The position numbers were made by a program, and so were the translations under genes. Shown one piece after another: positions 32,758 through 40,121 of a DNA stretch of 64,000 nucleotides (the stretch's first letter is position 1; each line of letters opens with the position of its first letter). The notes under the pieces were generated by a model. The model searched no databases. It was not told the DNA's origin and saw nothing but the letters and a program-made list of their open reading frames with translations. The DNA comes from Prostheceraeus crozeri (lineage: Eukaryota; Platyhelminthes; Polycladida; Euryleptidae), in assembly GCA_907163375.1 (NCBI GenBank), contig CAJQUW010011607.1, positions 1-64,000 of the forward strand, written 5' to 3'.

Positions 32758-32778
32758 TTGGCGCGGCTGCCGTTGCCA

Positions 32779-33993
32779 TTACCTGAATGGTGAGCCATAG
32801 GATCCCAATTCAAGAACTCCTTTTTTACTTAAACGAGTATTGATGGATGATTTCAAGGGAGAACGCTTCGTCTTGGGAGAGGTGACAACCGAAGGTTTGA
32901 CGACTTTCCCTTTCGATCGCTTGAGGACGGGTGGATCTGCGAGGTGCGTGAGCGGAGGTTTTGTGGCGTGCGTGAGCGAAGGTTTTGTGGTGTGCGTGAG
33001 CGGAGGTTTTGCGGTGTGCGTGAGCAGAGGTTTTTCCATTCGCTTCCCATGATCATTGTCCAAATTGAAAAATTGGCGACGAAATTTATCGAACAAATAC
33101 AACCGGGCGTTCCATGCAGCGATATCATTGGCGGTAGGACGGTGACGCACAATATCTCGTGCAATACGGTCAAGATGGGCTTGTTGAGGAGTCATCATCA
33201 TGGTTCTCACCCTCTGATCTTCCGCTTGACGTTGCAACATGGTCGACATCAGTTGGGTACTGTCACCACCACCGCCCATTTGCTGTCCGCCACCGGTGTG
33301 TTCATTCATGTCAGATTTGGGAACCACCACTAATTCACTAAAGTCCATTTTCGTTTTATTGGGTCTTTTGCTTAACTTAAACACAATCATCGGTGGATTA
33401 AATAAGTTGGTGCGAAATCGGTACTCAAACGGACAATTTGTAGTGAAATCAATAAAGAGGTAGGCATAATTCCCATACTTTTGAACCAATGTCGTTAAAA
33501 TATCATGCACGACGCTCATATTACCTTTTGGGAGCATTTTCCCCATGAATTGAGCCAATTGTTGTTGATTTCTCGGATTATTGAACGCGACCAAATAATG
33601 GACATTGCCATTACGCATACGTTGTTCTTTATCACCATACAAATACTGTGTGATTTGCACTGCGAAAAACCGTTTATGATGAGATCCTCTTAAAAATAAG
33701 CCCGTCACAGTTTCATTGTTTTGAGATTCCTGTTGTAAATCATCGAGAACAATTAAATCATTTTCTTGCAATTGATCAAAATCATCTTGGGTAGGCACAC
33801 CCATTTTCAAGATCACCTCTTGTAACTCTTTATGAAATGGACTTTCTATCCCATAATACCACCAGACTTTACGAATGGGCTTTTTAAATAAAGTATGACG
33901 GTTCTTGATCATATTCGCCACAAACGTGGACTTTCCCGATTTACTAGGACCCGAGACAATCATGGATGAGTCATTCTCTAAACGGAAATCCAT
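32779..33993 (-). CDS. ATP: FtsK/HerA-type packaging ATPase with a repetitive C-terminal tail
   Basis: 404 residues. Walker A GPSKSGKST is at residues 15-23 and Walker B DLIVLDDL ends at D84-D85. A conserved AFNNPRNQQQL block and the NCPFEYRFRTNLF segment follow, as in Polinton and virophage A32-like genome-packaging ATPases. The enzyme would drive DNA into the capsid. The ATPase fold ends near residue 230. The remaining third is Gly/Gln-rich, then an array of nine-residue KPPLTHTT-type repeats (about 320-356) and a Lys-rich end. That tail is longer than I would expect for the family. Confidence 0.92.
   Translation of the reverse strand: MDFRLENDSSMIVSGPSKSGKSTFVANMIKNRHTLFKKPIRKVWWYYGIESPFHKELQEVILKMGVPTQDDFDQLQENDLIVLDDLQQESQNNETVTGLFLRGSHHKRFFAVQITQYLYGDKEQRMRNGNVHYLVAFNNPRNQQQLAQFMGKMLPKGNMSVVHDILTTLVQKYGNYAYLFIDFTTNCPFEYRFRTNLFNPPMIVFKLSKRPNKTKMDFSELVVVPKSDMNEHTGGGQQMGGGGDSTQLMSTMLQRQAEDQRVRTMMMTPQQAHLDRIARDIVRHRPTANDIAAWNARLYLFDKFRRQFFNLDNDHGKRMEKPLLTHTAKPPLTHTTKPSLTHATKPPLTHLADPPVLKRSKGKVVKPSVVTSPKTKRSPLKSSINTRLSKKGVLELGSYGSPFR
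32930..33040 (-). repeat. 27-bp repeats in the ATPase C-terminal coding region
   Basis: About four 27-bp units read GTGTGCGTGAGCGGAGGTTT with variants on the plus strand and encode KP-x-LTH-x-T repeats. Confidence 0.85.
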
Positions 33994-34048
33994 CTTGTCA
34001 AATCATAAAAGTCAGACATATATTCCATGCATCATGTATTAAACATAA

Positions 34049-34052
34049 CTTA
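34049..34052 (-). promoter_or_regulatory. TAAG motif upstream of the ATPase
   Basis: TTTTAAGTTATG 56 nt before the ATG, overlapping the stop codon of the 510-aa gene; the motif block TAAGTTATG recurs before the genes starting at 36774 and near 38615. Confidence 0.4.
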
Positions 34053-35582
34053 AAATTGTTTCCAAAACATAGAATCATTTCCAGAATAAAGAAGAGGTGG
34101 AATAAAACGTCCACGTGTACATGTCTTAAAGAGTGAGTTTTCAAGAGCAGTCACCATTTCACTCATCAATGTCCTTTCCATGTCATGGGTAAGAGGATTC
34201 ATATTGTACCGTGCAAATGCTTCCTTTAACATGTTGGGAAAGGCGCGACGATGGATTTCGTAGGCACTACGCACAATGAAATAATGTTCAATATAGTTCA
34301 ACACAGACCACTTCTCATTGACACACTGTCCTGCTTTGTACCATGAGGATGACACATACCACTGACTCTCCTGTTTGTGTTCCACCATATCCTTGAACAT
34401 TTCGAGGAATCGATTGATCCATTTCTCGGCTTGTATTTGATCACCGTCAAAGATATGCAGCGCGTGTGACTCTTCCCGGATGCGAATGTACACACCGAGT
34501 GCTTGCGCCTTGGCATAATCCGTCCGCATCATCTTCCAATCCTCCTCTTCCGTAGGTTGAGCACTCCACCTTTGAGAAAGCATGTTTGTCATCTCATCCT
34601 CCTTTTGTTTCATAAGTGCAATACTGTCCTCTAATTGGGAGAGATGATCGAGATCATCATCTATAAAGTGTTTGAGTTCCTCCCAATCAATGTCTTGTTT
34701 AGATTGCACCATGTGTATCAGATCAAATAAACCACTGGAGGGAATGTGTGTCTTCTTTATATCGAGTGTCATCTTTGTCTTCTTCTTCTTCTTCTTTTCC
34801 TCCACCGCTGTGCTCTGACATTCCTCCACCTGTTTGATGCGGACTTGGATTTGATCCACAGTAAAACACAGTTTCAGAGTCTTTGTCTGTGGATTATAGT
34901 ATATGCCTGTGACGCGGAAGATGGTATTTGCTTGAAGGAAGGTATTCGCCTTGAGATTGGCAAGAAGATGTCCAATAGTGGCCAAACTAACCTTCTTGTT
35001 CTTTCCATTCTCCTTCATCAGGAAGATGGGCGTGTCCCGCTTTAGCTTCATAAAGACACTGTCGTAGGCCGATTTCTTGTGTACATAACCGAGACAGGAG
35101 ATAAAGTTGTAGGCAGATTCGGGTTGGACTTGTTTGTAGAGGGATTGTAGCGCATCTTCCAACGTCTCCAAATCGCGTGAGACGGCTTGAGAAATGGTGA
35201 AGAGGGAGGTGAGTTGATCGGAACCGTACCCAGTGTTATTGTACGTTTGTGCACGCCATCCATAAAATCCCGTGGAAAACACGAGTTTTGAAATGTCTCG
35301 TCGTGATTGCCAATCCATCGCATCCATCATCGCATTCTCTCCGCGAATGGGATAATATCCAGTGTTATTCCATTTCTTGCCCAATACCAGACGTGTGATG
35401 GGCAGAGGCTCCAACTGTGGTTGTGCCTTGGTAAGATAGTTCTTCTCGGCTTTCCCATTCGTATGGAAATAGGGTTCCGTCGCTTCAACAAAGACTGGCT
35501 TCGATGTCGGTGTATCTGACGAATACGTGACTTTCACCTTCTTCGCGAGAGGAGCTTCCAACGTGTTCGTACGTTTACCCAT
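34050..35582 (-). CDS. Unrecognised 510-aa Polinton protein
   Basis: 510 residues, intact. A basic N-terminus (PLAKKVKV, a possible nuclear localisation signal) is followed by a mixed domain with GYYPIRGENAMMDAMDW and NTGYGSDQLTS. A Lys run (EEKKKKKKTK, about 261-270) leads to a predicted helical C-terminal half rich in Trp and Met. I do not recognise the family. It has the strongest internal promoter of the leftward set (TATATAAA 31-38 nt upstream plus a block shared with the TIRs), so it may be an early or abundantly expressed gene rather than a late structural one. Confidence 0.75.
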   Translation of the reverse strand: MGKRTNTLEAPLAKKVKVTYSSDTPTSKPVFVEATEPYFHTNGKAEKNYLTKAQPQLEPLPITRLVLGKKWNNTGYYPIRGENAMMDAMDWQSRRDISKLVFSTGFYGWRAQTYNNTGYGSDQLTSLFTISQAVSRDLETLEDALQSLYKQVQPESAYNFISCLGYVHKKSAYDSVFMKLKRDTPIFLMKENGKNKKVSLATIGHLLANLKANTFLQANTIFRVTGIYYNPQTKTLKLCFTVDQIQVRIKQVEECQSTAVEEKKKKKKTKMTLDIKKTHIPSSGLFDLIHMVQSKQDIDWEELKHFIDDDLDHLSQLEDSIALMKQKEDEMTNMLSQRWSAQPTEEEDWKMMRTDYAKAQALGVYIRIREESHALHIFDGDQIQAEKWINRFLEMFKDMVEHKQESQWYVSSSWYKAGQCVNEKWSVLNYIEHYFIVRSAYEIHRRAFPNMLKEAFARYNMNPLTHDMERTLMSEMVTALENSLFKTCTRGRFIPPLLYSGNDSMFWKQF

Positions 35583-35612
35583 GACTGAATGAAAATGACT
35601 GAAATGGCTCAG

Positions 35613-35691
35613 TTTATATAGAGTTGAGCGTGGGAAAATTTCTTCTCATTGGTTGACGCCCACGCCTACAAGTGCTCTGATTGGTGCTCCG
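35613..35691 (-). promoter_or_regulatory. Promoter of the 510-aa gene sharing a TIR block
   Basis: TATA box (complement of 35613-35620). At 35672-35691 a 20-bp block equals the TIR block at 43017-43036 except for one base and contains a CCAAT box (as ATTGG) between two GAGCAC-type hexamers. ACGCCCACGC at 35656-35665 is also a piece of the 42-bp TIR unit. A second ATTGG lies at 35649. Confidence 0.75.
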
Positions 35692-35754
35692 TCAAATTCA
35701 CGATGAATCATTCATTTTTGGTGGTGTACGGGGCTTGTCCCTTTTTGTAGGTCA

Positions 35755-36082
35755 AATTCACGAGATAACGCTTGATTTCATGGGAATTTGCTGAGTCATT
35801 TTACGATAACATCGGTCGATTTGGTGTGGAAAAGGACCTCAGAATTCTCGATAAATCACCTGATTTTACGAAGATTTGTAACAGAGTGTGTTCTTCAAAG
35901 TCACAGTGAATCGATTGATATCATGGGAAAATAACACATCAAATCCGTAGTATTTTTAACGATGTCATGGGAAAATCATCCTTTAAATCTTCGGTATATC
36001 GTTTGATTTCATAGCAATTTTACTGTGTGAACGTGTCTTATTCACACTCTTCGATAAATCGTTCGATTTCATGGGAATTTCA
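35755..36082. repeat. Irregular ~45-60-bp repeats overlapping the end of the 120-aa gene
   Basis: The motif GATTTCATGGGAATTT or close variants occurs near 35775, 35912, 35956, 36002 and 36062, often after TCGATAAATCGTTC. Two copies are inside the 120-aa frame (its repeated MKSNDL/MKSNDI C-terminus); the rest lie past the stop. Confidence 0.75.
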
Positions 36083-36345
36083 TTGTGCGGTTTGGTGGGG
36101 TTGAGTATAGGCGTTTTGGACACATCATAATTGATGACTTCCACATCGAGTAAGGGTTTTCCACTCTCTTTACGTTTTTTGATATCTTTCATCATTTTTC
36201 GACCAGATAAGAGGGTAACCAAAATGAATATGACGAGTGTAAAGAATTGAGATAGGGTTTCTTTGAATGAACCAATGAGTGAACATTTTAAATCTCCTCC
36301 GTTGGCTGTTGAAAGTGTGTTCACTATGGATTGAACATTGTCCAT
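35983..36345 (-). CDS. Small single-pass membrane protein (120 aa)
   Basis: One clear membrane segment, FFTLVIFILVTLL (residues about 34-46), follows a short N-terminal part. A basic stretch (RKMMKDIKKRK) and a hydrophilic tail with a degenerate repeat (NEIPMKSNDLSK, SKIAMKSNDIPK) come next. The basic residues after the membrane segment suggest the C-terminus is cytoplasmic. The tail repeats correspond to the DNA repeats that continue beyond the stop, so the reading frame may once have been longer. No homologue recognised. Confidence 0.62.
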   Translation of the reverse strand: MDNVQSIVNTLSTANGGDLKCSLIGSFKETLSQFFTLVIFILVTLLSGRKMMKDIKKRKESGKPLLDVEVINYDVSKTPILNPTKPHNEIPMKSNDLSKSVNKTRSHSKIAMKSNDIPKI

Positions 36346-36377
36346 GATGATAGTATTGATGACGTGGGTATGGTTTA

Positions 36378-36381
36378 CTTA
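36378..36381 (-). promoter_or_regulatory. TAAG motif upstream of the membrane protein gene
   Basis: CACTAAGTAAACC, 33 nt before the ATG, overlapping the stop of the 131-aa gene. Confidence 0.45.
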
Positions 36382-36774
36382 GTGTTTGGAACCGATCGAT
36401 GCATGTAAGGCTTGTTTGAAAGCTGCTGGATTATCGTGATATGCCATGGCATAGGCTTGTGCGAAGGGGATTTGTTTCTTGTTAAATTTCCGTTTTTGGC
36501 CCAAGTATTTGCGAGTTTGAGGGGGTGGTTTCACAAATTTGCGGAGAATGCCTTTGTAAGATTGAATAAACTCGTGCTGTAAAGGTGTTAATTTCCCTGG
36601 ATTCTCTCGCATTCTGCTCATGAGTGCTTGCATATCCTTGACATATTCCTCAGGCAATTGATCGAGATGACGGTTAATTTTCTTTTTCGAGCATCCTATC
36701 CCTGAACTTAGGGATTTCAGTACATTGGTAAAGTCCTGACGTCGACTTGAACATGATTCACACTGACACGTCAT
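36379..36774 (-). CDS. Unrecognised basic 131-aa protein with N-terminal cysteines
   Basis: Starts MTCQCESCSS, a cysteine cluster with too few partners for a standard finger, then a Lys-rich helical region with an EEYVKDMQALMSRMRE helix and a C-terminal AYAMAYHDNPAAFKQALHAS segment. No known family. Framed by short gaps, a TAAG motif 30 nt upstream (36804-36807) and the same orientation as its neighbours, which supports a real gene. Confidence 0.65.
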   Translation of the reverse strand: MTCQCESCSSRRQDFTNVLKSLSSGIGCSKKKINRHLDQLPEEYVKDMQALMSRMRENPGKLTPLQHEFIQSYKGILRKFVKPPPQTRKYLGQKRKFNKKQIPFAQAYAMAYHDNPAAFKQALHASIGSKH

Positions 36775-36803
36775 TCTTGTCTATCATCCTCTATCCCACA
36801 TAA

Positions 36804-36807
36804 CTTA
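36804..36807 (-). promoter_or_regulatory. TAAG motif upstream of the 131-aa gene
   Basis: AAACTAAGTTATG 30 nt before the ATG, adjoining the TAA stop of the 420-aa gene. Confidence 0.45.
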
Positions 36808-36809
36808 GT

Positions 36810-38072
36810 TTACATGGCGTTCACCAAATTCATGTAGCGTGCGTGGACGTCTGCATTTTGGTTGGTTAAGTGGGCAATAAACTCTTCCTTTTGAGTCAGC
36901 AAGTCACGCATGCTTTCCAATGTCTCATCCAAATAGTCTCCATTGCCATCTGTACGATTGGGTTCATGAATGTGTTGATTAAATGCCTCTTCCAACACGT
37001 GCAAGATGCGTTTGCGAGCATTTAAATGACGTTCATGGAGACGAATAGAATCGTTCAACAGTTGAACAATGGCGCTGTTTTTCAAATTGTTCAGTTGAAT
37101 AATGTACTCGTGGGAGTTGTCAATGACAGGTGAATTGACTGGGTAAAACATTCTTTCCTCCACGGGGTGTGCGTCCATGGGGTGTTGAGAGGTTCCTACC
37201 CCTACTGAGTGTTGTTGTTGAGGGGTTCCTACCCCCACCGAGTGTTGTTGGCGAGGTTCGCTTGATTCTTGTACCTCTGGATTTCCCACTGTGTTCGACA
37301 TGGCTTGGACATAACTGTTGTGATCATTGACAGGACCTGGGTAATTATCAAATGTCACATGACTTAGTGTAGGTTGAATATTCTCTAACGATAGAGGACT
37401 CATATCAATCTCATTCGCAGCCATGGCTAACACATCGGGCGGCAATCGATTCCATTCTTCTTGTATTTGATGGACCGTATGGGTGGGATCCGGGGGAGCA
37501 TCCACTCTGGCTCGATCGTCAACCATACTTTTCACGACAGCTTGTAGCATAGCGTGAGCAGGATCAGGTGTTGCTAAGGCGCGATGATCCGCTGGAGAAG
37601 GTCGAATGAGTGCTTCTAGACTATCGTCTGCATCCAAATCTGTATTCATAGGTTGAGGGGGTCGCAAGGAGGTTGCACGACGTGCGGTGGGTGATAATTG
37701 ACGATCTTGTCCTGTCAACGTAGAGGACACCTTCAAAGAGGGTCTCGGAACATGCTGTTGAATAATATACTTGAGTTTGCTCACATTTTCTCCCTCCATT
37801 CGCTCGTTTAAAATATGGGTATGTTGCCGCGCAAATTGTTGAGCTGTCTTCCTATCCACCGTTCCATCGAGGGTTTCCCCGCATAGACATGCATAGATGA
37901 ACTCTTCACTTGCTTTGATCTCTTCTTTTGATTTATATTTTAGATGGTGTGAATTATAAATATGCCTTCTCAGACGATCTTTTTGATAAGGGCATTTACA
38001 GACAGGACATAGGGTTATTCTCAATTTTCGCAACGTCAGGGTCTCTTCACTTTCACGCGCTCCTCCCTTCAT
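36810..38072 (-). CDS. Zinc-finger protein with QQHSVGVGT repeats and coiled-coil end (420 aa)
   Basis: I choose the ATG at 38072 (MKGGARESEE) over an upstream one at 38150 because it follows a TAAG motif by 32 nt and barely overlaps the next gene. Residues about 20-95 form a module with CPVCKCPYQ, a RRHIYNSHH pair and ACLCGETL, followed by a long basic helix. The same module forms the C-terminal half of the protein at 41581-42495. The middle is acidic and Pro/Asp-rich, with two QQHSVGVGT repeats near 290-310. The end is predicted helical. Nucleic-acid binding or regulation is inferred from the fingers. Confidence 0.75.
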   Translation of the reverse strand: MKGGARESEETLTLRKLRITLCPVCKCPYQKDRLRRHIYNSHHLKYKSKEEIKASEEFIYACLCGETLDGTVDRKTAQQFARQHTHILNERMEGENVSKLKYIIQQHVPRPSLKVSSTLTGQDRQLSPTARRATSLRPPQPMNTDLDADDSLEALIRPSPADHRALATPDPAHAMLQAVVKSMVDDRARVDAPPDPTHTVHQIQEEWNRLPPDVLAMAANEIDMSPLSLENIQPTLSHVTFDNYPGPVNDHNSYVQAMSNTVGNPEVQESSEPRQQHSVGVGTPQQQHSVGVGTSQHPMDAHPVEERMFYPVNSPVIDNSHEYIIQLNNLKNSAIVQLLNDSIRLHERHLNARKRILHVLEEAFNQHIHEPNRTDGNGDYLDETLESMRDLLTQKEEFIAHLTNQNADVHARYMNLVNAM

Positions 38073-38502
38073 GGTTGATTTTTGTTGTGTGTTCCTGTGC
38101 ATGCTTAAATACATTTGTTGGCCATTGAAACAAAATACTGAAATGAGCACAGATACGATTCAATGTCTCTTTGATATAAATAAGACTTGCTGCTGAAATC
38201 ACACGTTTATGATACAGCTCTTGTACATAGGTCAAATGATTTTCATTCATAAACTTCCATAGTGTGTCCTCATACAAAACGTCATCCTCAAAAATAGCCA
38301 TGAGTAAATACACACGTCCCACGATGGAATAGCGGTCATTCAGTACCAATTGATTCAAATAGACGGTGGACGTGTCGGTAAACTCTTCTAATGTGGGGAT
38401 ATCATTGCCTCGGATGCGTTCATCGAACCAAAAATCAATAAGAATCTTCATCCGCGCTTGGTGCGAAGGAGTGGTCGAACTGTCTGTGGGCGTGATGTCC
38501 AT
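38053..38502 (-). CDS. Unrecognised helical 149-aa protein
   Basis: MDITPTDSSTT leader followed by an almost entirely helical body (ARMKILIDFWFDERI, YSIVGRVYLLMAIFEDD, LYHKRVISAASLIYIKETL). No motif recognised; an all-helical regulator is possible, but I see no diagnostic signature such as a Bcl-2 NWGR. It overlaps the next gene by 20 nt. The nearest strong TAAG motif is 116 nt upstream, beside a small overlapping Arg-rich frame. Confidence 0.65.
   Translation of the reverse strand: MDITPTDSSTTPSHQARMKILIDFWFDERIRGNDIPTLEEFTDTSTVYLNQLVLNDRYSIVGRVYLLMAIFEDDVLYEDTLWKFMNENHLTYVQELYHKRVISAASLIYIKETLNRICAHFSILFQWPTNVFKHAQEHTTKINHEGRSA
38104..38107 (-). promoter_or_regulatory. TAAG motif that fixes the start of the 420-aa gene
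   Basis: TATTTAAGCATG 32 nt upstream of the ATG at 38072. Confidence 0.5.
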
Positions 38503-38615
38503 CTTCCACGCGATCGTCTTTTTCGAAGATGTCTTGTCCGAATAGGGCGATGTCGTCTTTTTCGATAATAGGGTAGGAGTAACATGATCTTATTTGAGAG
38601 AGCGTGAGGATCCAT
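38448..38615 (-). CDS. Candidate 55-aa arginine-rich protein overlapping the 149-aa gene
   Basis: A frame below usual length cut-offs: starts MDPHALSNKIMLLLPYYRKR, then RKRRHRP and RKRRSRGR blocks, ending in TGA at 38448. About one third of residues are Arg. Its ATG directly follows TATTTAAGT (TAAG 38618-38621), and it overlaps the start of the 149-aa gene in another frame. The overlap and a duplicated CGAAAAAGACGA in the DNA mean the Arg richness could be a by-product. Confidence 0.25.
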   Translation of the reverse strand: MDPHALSNKIMLLLPYYRKRRHRPIRTRHLRKRRSRGRWTSRPQTVRPLLRTKRG

Positions 38616-38617
38616 AA

Positions 38618-38621
38618 CTTA
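38618..38621 (-). promoter_or_regulatory. TAAG motif at the start of the 38.5-kb transcript
   Basis: CTATTTAAGTTATGG, matching the extended motif before the 131-aa gene and the ATPase. Confidence 0.4.
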
Positions 38622-38776
38622 AATAGTCACTCATCGCGGTGAGTATGCGTACAATCTCTCTCAGAAGAAAAAGGAGTACCAGTAGCATGTTTTTCCAAAT
38701 CTATCAACCCCAATAGCAGAATGCTTATAATATGGAAAAGCAACATGATTCATAAAACGACATTCTTTATTCATAC

Positions 38777-39175
38777 TTAGTCTGCGTCGCTTACATATTC
38801 TTCTTCTTCTGATGTCCATCCAACAGAGAAATATTCAAAATTAAACGTTATACAATAGACACCAAGAATCTCTTTGTTATCACTGTCCATAAATTCATAG
38901 TCCCATACGTTCTTTAGTGAGGCTAAATAGTCATCCATTTCTTCGACGTCACTTTCATAATACCGTTCACTGGCACCCATCAATGGTGGAGAACCATTTC
39001 TTTTGTATTCATAAATCGTGAATGTATCCATGGAGAGTTCACATTCAGGCTTCACTTTGATCTTCTCCTTCACATAGGGAATCACTTTCTCCAACATCGC
39101 GTGCGGTTGACATGTCGTTTTCGGGTAAATAATGAGCTGATTTGGATAGGTGTACACGTGAAAGTCTTCCATCAT
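38777..39175 (-). CDS. Acidic 132-aa protein, possible paralogue of the 139-aa gene
   Basis: Starts MMEDFHVYTYPNQLIIYP; the body alternates strands and helices and the C-terminus is strongly acidic (SEEEEYVSD). The order of conserved-looking points (DFxV near the start, a LEK.I helix, a central RY, VEE..D.L, G..C near the end) parallels the 139-aa protein by the right TIR. The match is weak and visual only. Preceded by ACTAGGTAAAA instead of TAAG. Confidence 0.65.
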   Translation of the reverse strand: MMEDFHVYTYPNQLIIYPKTTCQPHAMLEKVIPYVKEKIKVKPECELSMDTFTIYEYKRNGSPPLMGASERYYESDVEEMDDYLASLKNVWDYEFMDSDNKEILGVYCITFNFEYFSVGWTSEEEEYVSDAD

Positions 39176-39215
39176 GTATGTGTCTTGATCGTTTCTCTAT
39201 TTTTACCTAGTTTTC

Positions 39216-39337
39216 CAATCGATAGGTGCTCCGAACATGGAATGGGGCACACCCAATGCTCTGTTCTGTGCTCTGAGCATGGAATGGGGCACGTCTAATG
39301 CTCGGAGCAGGGGATGGGACATTTGCAACACTATAAA
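39216..39337 (+). promoter_or_regulatory. Divergent promoter region with GAGCAT / GGAATGGGGCAC repeats
   Basis: CATGGAATGGGGCAC occurs twice (39237-39251 and 39278-39292) between GAGCA/TGCTC hexamers, and a third variant GGGGATGGGAC is at 39310. CTATAAAG at 39330-39337 is the TATA box for the rightward 152-aa gene. The hexamers resemble the GAGCAC motifs of the TIRs. Confidence 0.6.
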
Positions 39338-39387
39338 GCCAAGTCGAAAATGTTCCGCCTTCATAACACTCGTGAACATACAAGAAG

Positions 39388-39846
39388 ATGGTTGATCTCA
39401 GCCGACTACCAAGACCAAGCACACTACCTTTATCGCCAGCCAGCCCATTACCTTCGATCAGTGATGACGATTTTCCTACGGATCTCCCATCCCACTGGGG
39501 CTCCTTTCCCGATCTGGACGGACCATATTCCCTCCCGCCAACACCACCCACCTTCGAAGGACCGTTTCACATCCCACCAACCCCTGAACTTTCTACGTCT
39601 AGTTTCAACGATCTCGGACCACCGAGTATGAGCGATGGTCAGGTGGAGGACTATTTGACAGCTGAGAAGGAGAATACCCCACCGAATGCAGCTGGCTATC
39701 CCGAACTGGATCTTAATCGTCATCCATTTCGCCGTCCACTGACTAATTTGAGTAGTCGGTATAACGTTAGAACTGAATTGCAAAACTTGGATGAAGCGGT
39801 TGCATTTTGGGACGACGTAGACTTTGTTGACGATTGGGTGTTTTAA
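39388..39846 (+). CDS. Proline-rich protein with KENxxP motif and acidic-aromatic C-terminus
   Basis: 152 residues, the only rightward gene in the right two thirds of the element. The N-terminal half is Pro/Ser-rich with PPTPP and PPTPE, possible proline-directed kinase sites. EKENTPP (93-99) fits the [DE]KENxxP form of the KEN-box recognised by the anaphase-promoting complex. RRPL (115-118) is a minimal D-box-like RxxL or cyclin-docking site. The C-terminus (AFWDDVDFVDDWVF) is acidic and aromatic, like transactivation tails. It has its own TATA box and AATAAA (39893). A role in subverting the host cell cycle is inference from short linear motifs. Confidence 0.7.
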   Translation: MVDLSRLPRPSTLPLSPASPLPSISDDDFPTDLPSHWGSFPDLDGPYSLPPTPPTFEGPFHIPPTPELSTSSFNDLGPPSMSDGQVEDYLTAEKENTPPNAAGYPELDLNRHPFRRPLTNLSSRYNVRTELQNLDEAVAFWDDVDFVDDWVF

Positions 39847-39892
39847 CTTGTGTATCTTTCTTCTTCTACTTCATATTTTGATACATGTATTC

Positions 39893-39898
39893 AATAAA
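39893..39898 (+). terminator. Polyadenylation signal of the 152-aa gene
   Basis: AATAAA 47 nt after the stop codon. Confidence 0.75.
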
Positions 39899-40121
39899 CA
39901 TACATGGTAAGCTATGACTATTTTATTCAAGGGTGAACTGGGTTATAGGACATATCATGATAGAAGTTAAAATGAATGTTAAAGATTGAATTTAAGATTG
40001 GAAATCGATCATAAAATTTTACACGTTAGCATTATTTTAATGTTGAAAATGATTCATACAATTGAGAGTATTCCCAAGTCAATGATCATCAAAAATAACA
40101 GGTCATTGGAATAACATTTTA

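Noticed and set aside
32426-32779. 117-codon frame starting with TAATG at the ATPase stop
   Set aside because: It overlaps the integrase frame for its whole length and looks like a cysteine-rich shadow beyond the first 40 residues; recorded only as a caution about the integrase start.
27226-36082. CRISPR array
   Set aside because: The tandem repeats in this window are either protein-coding or irregular; there are no uniform repeat-spacer units and the DNA is eukaryotic.
38053-38502. Bcl-2-like apoptosis inhibitor
   Set aside because: The protein is helical and virus-like elements can carry such genes, but no NWGR or BH-type motif is visible.
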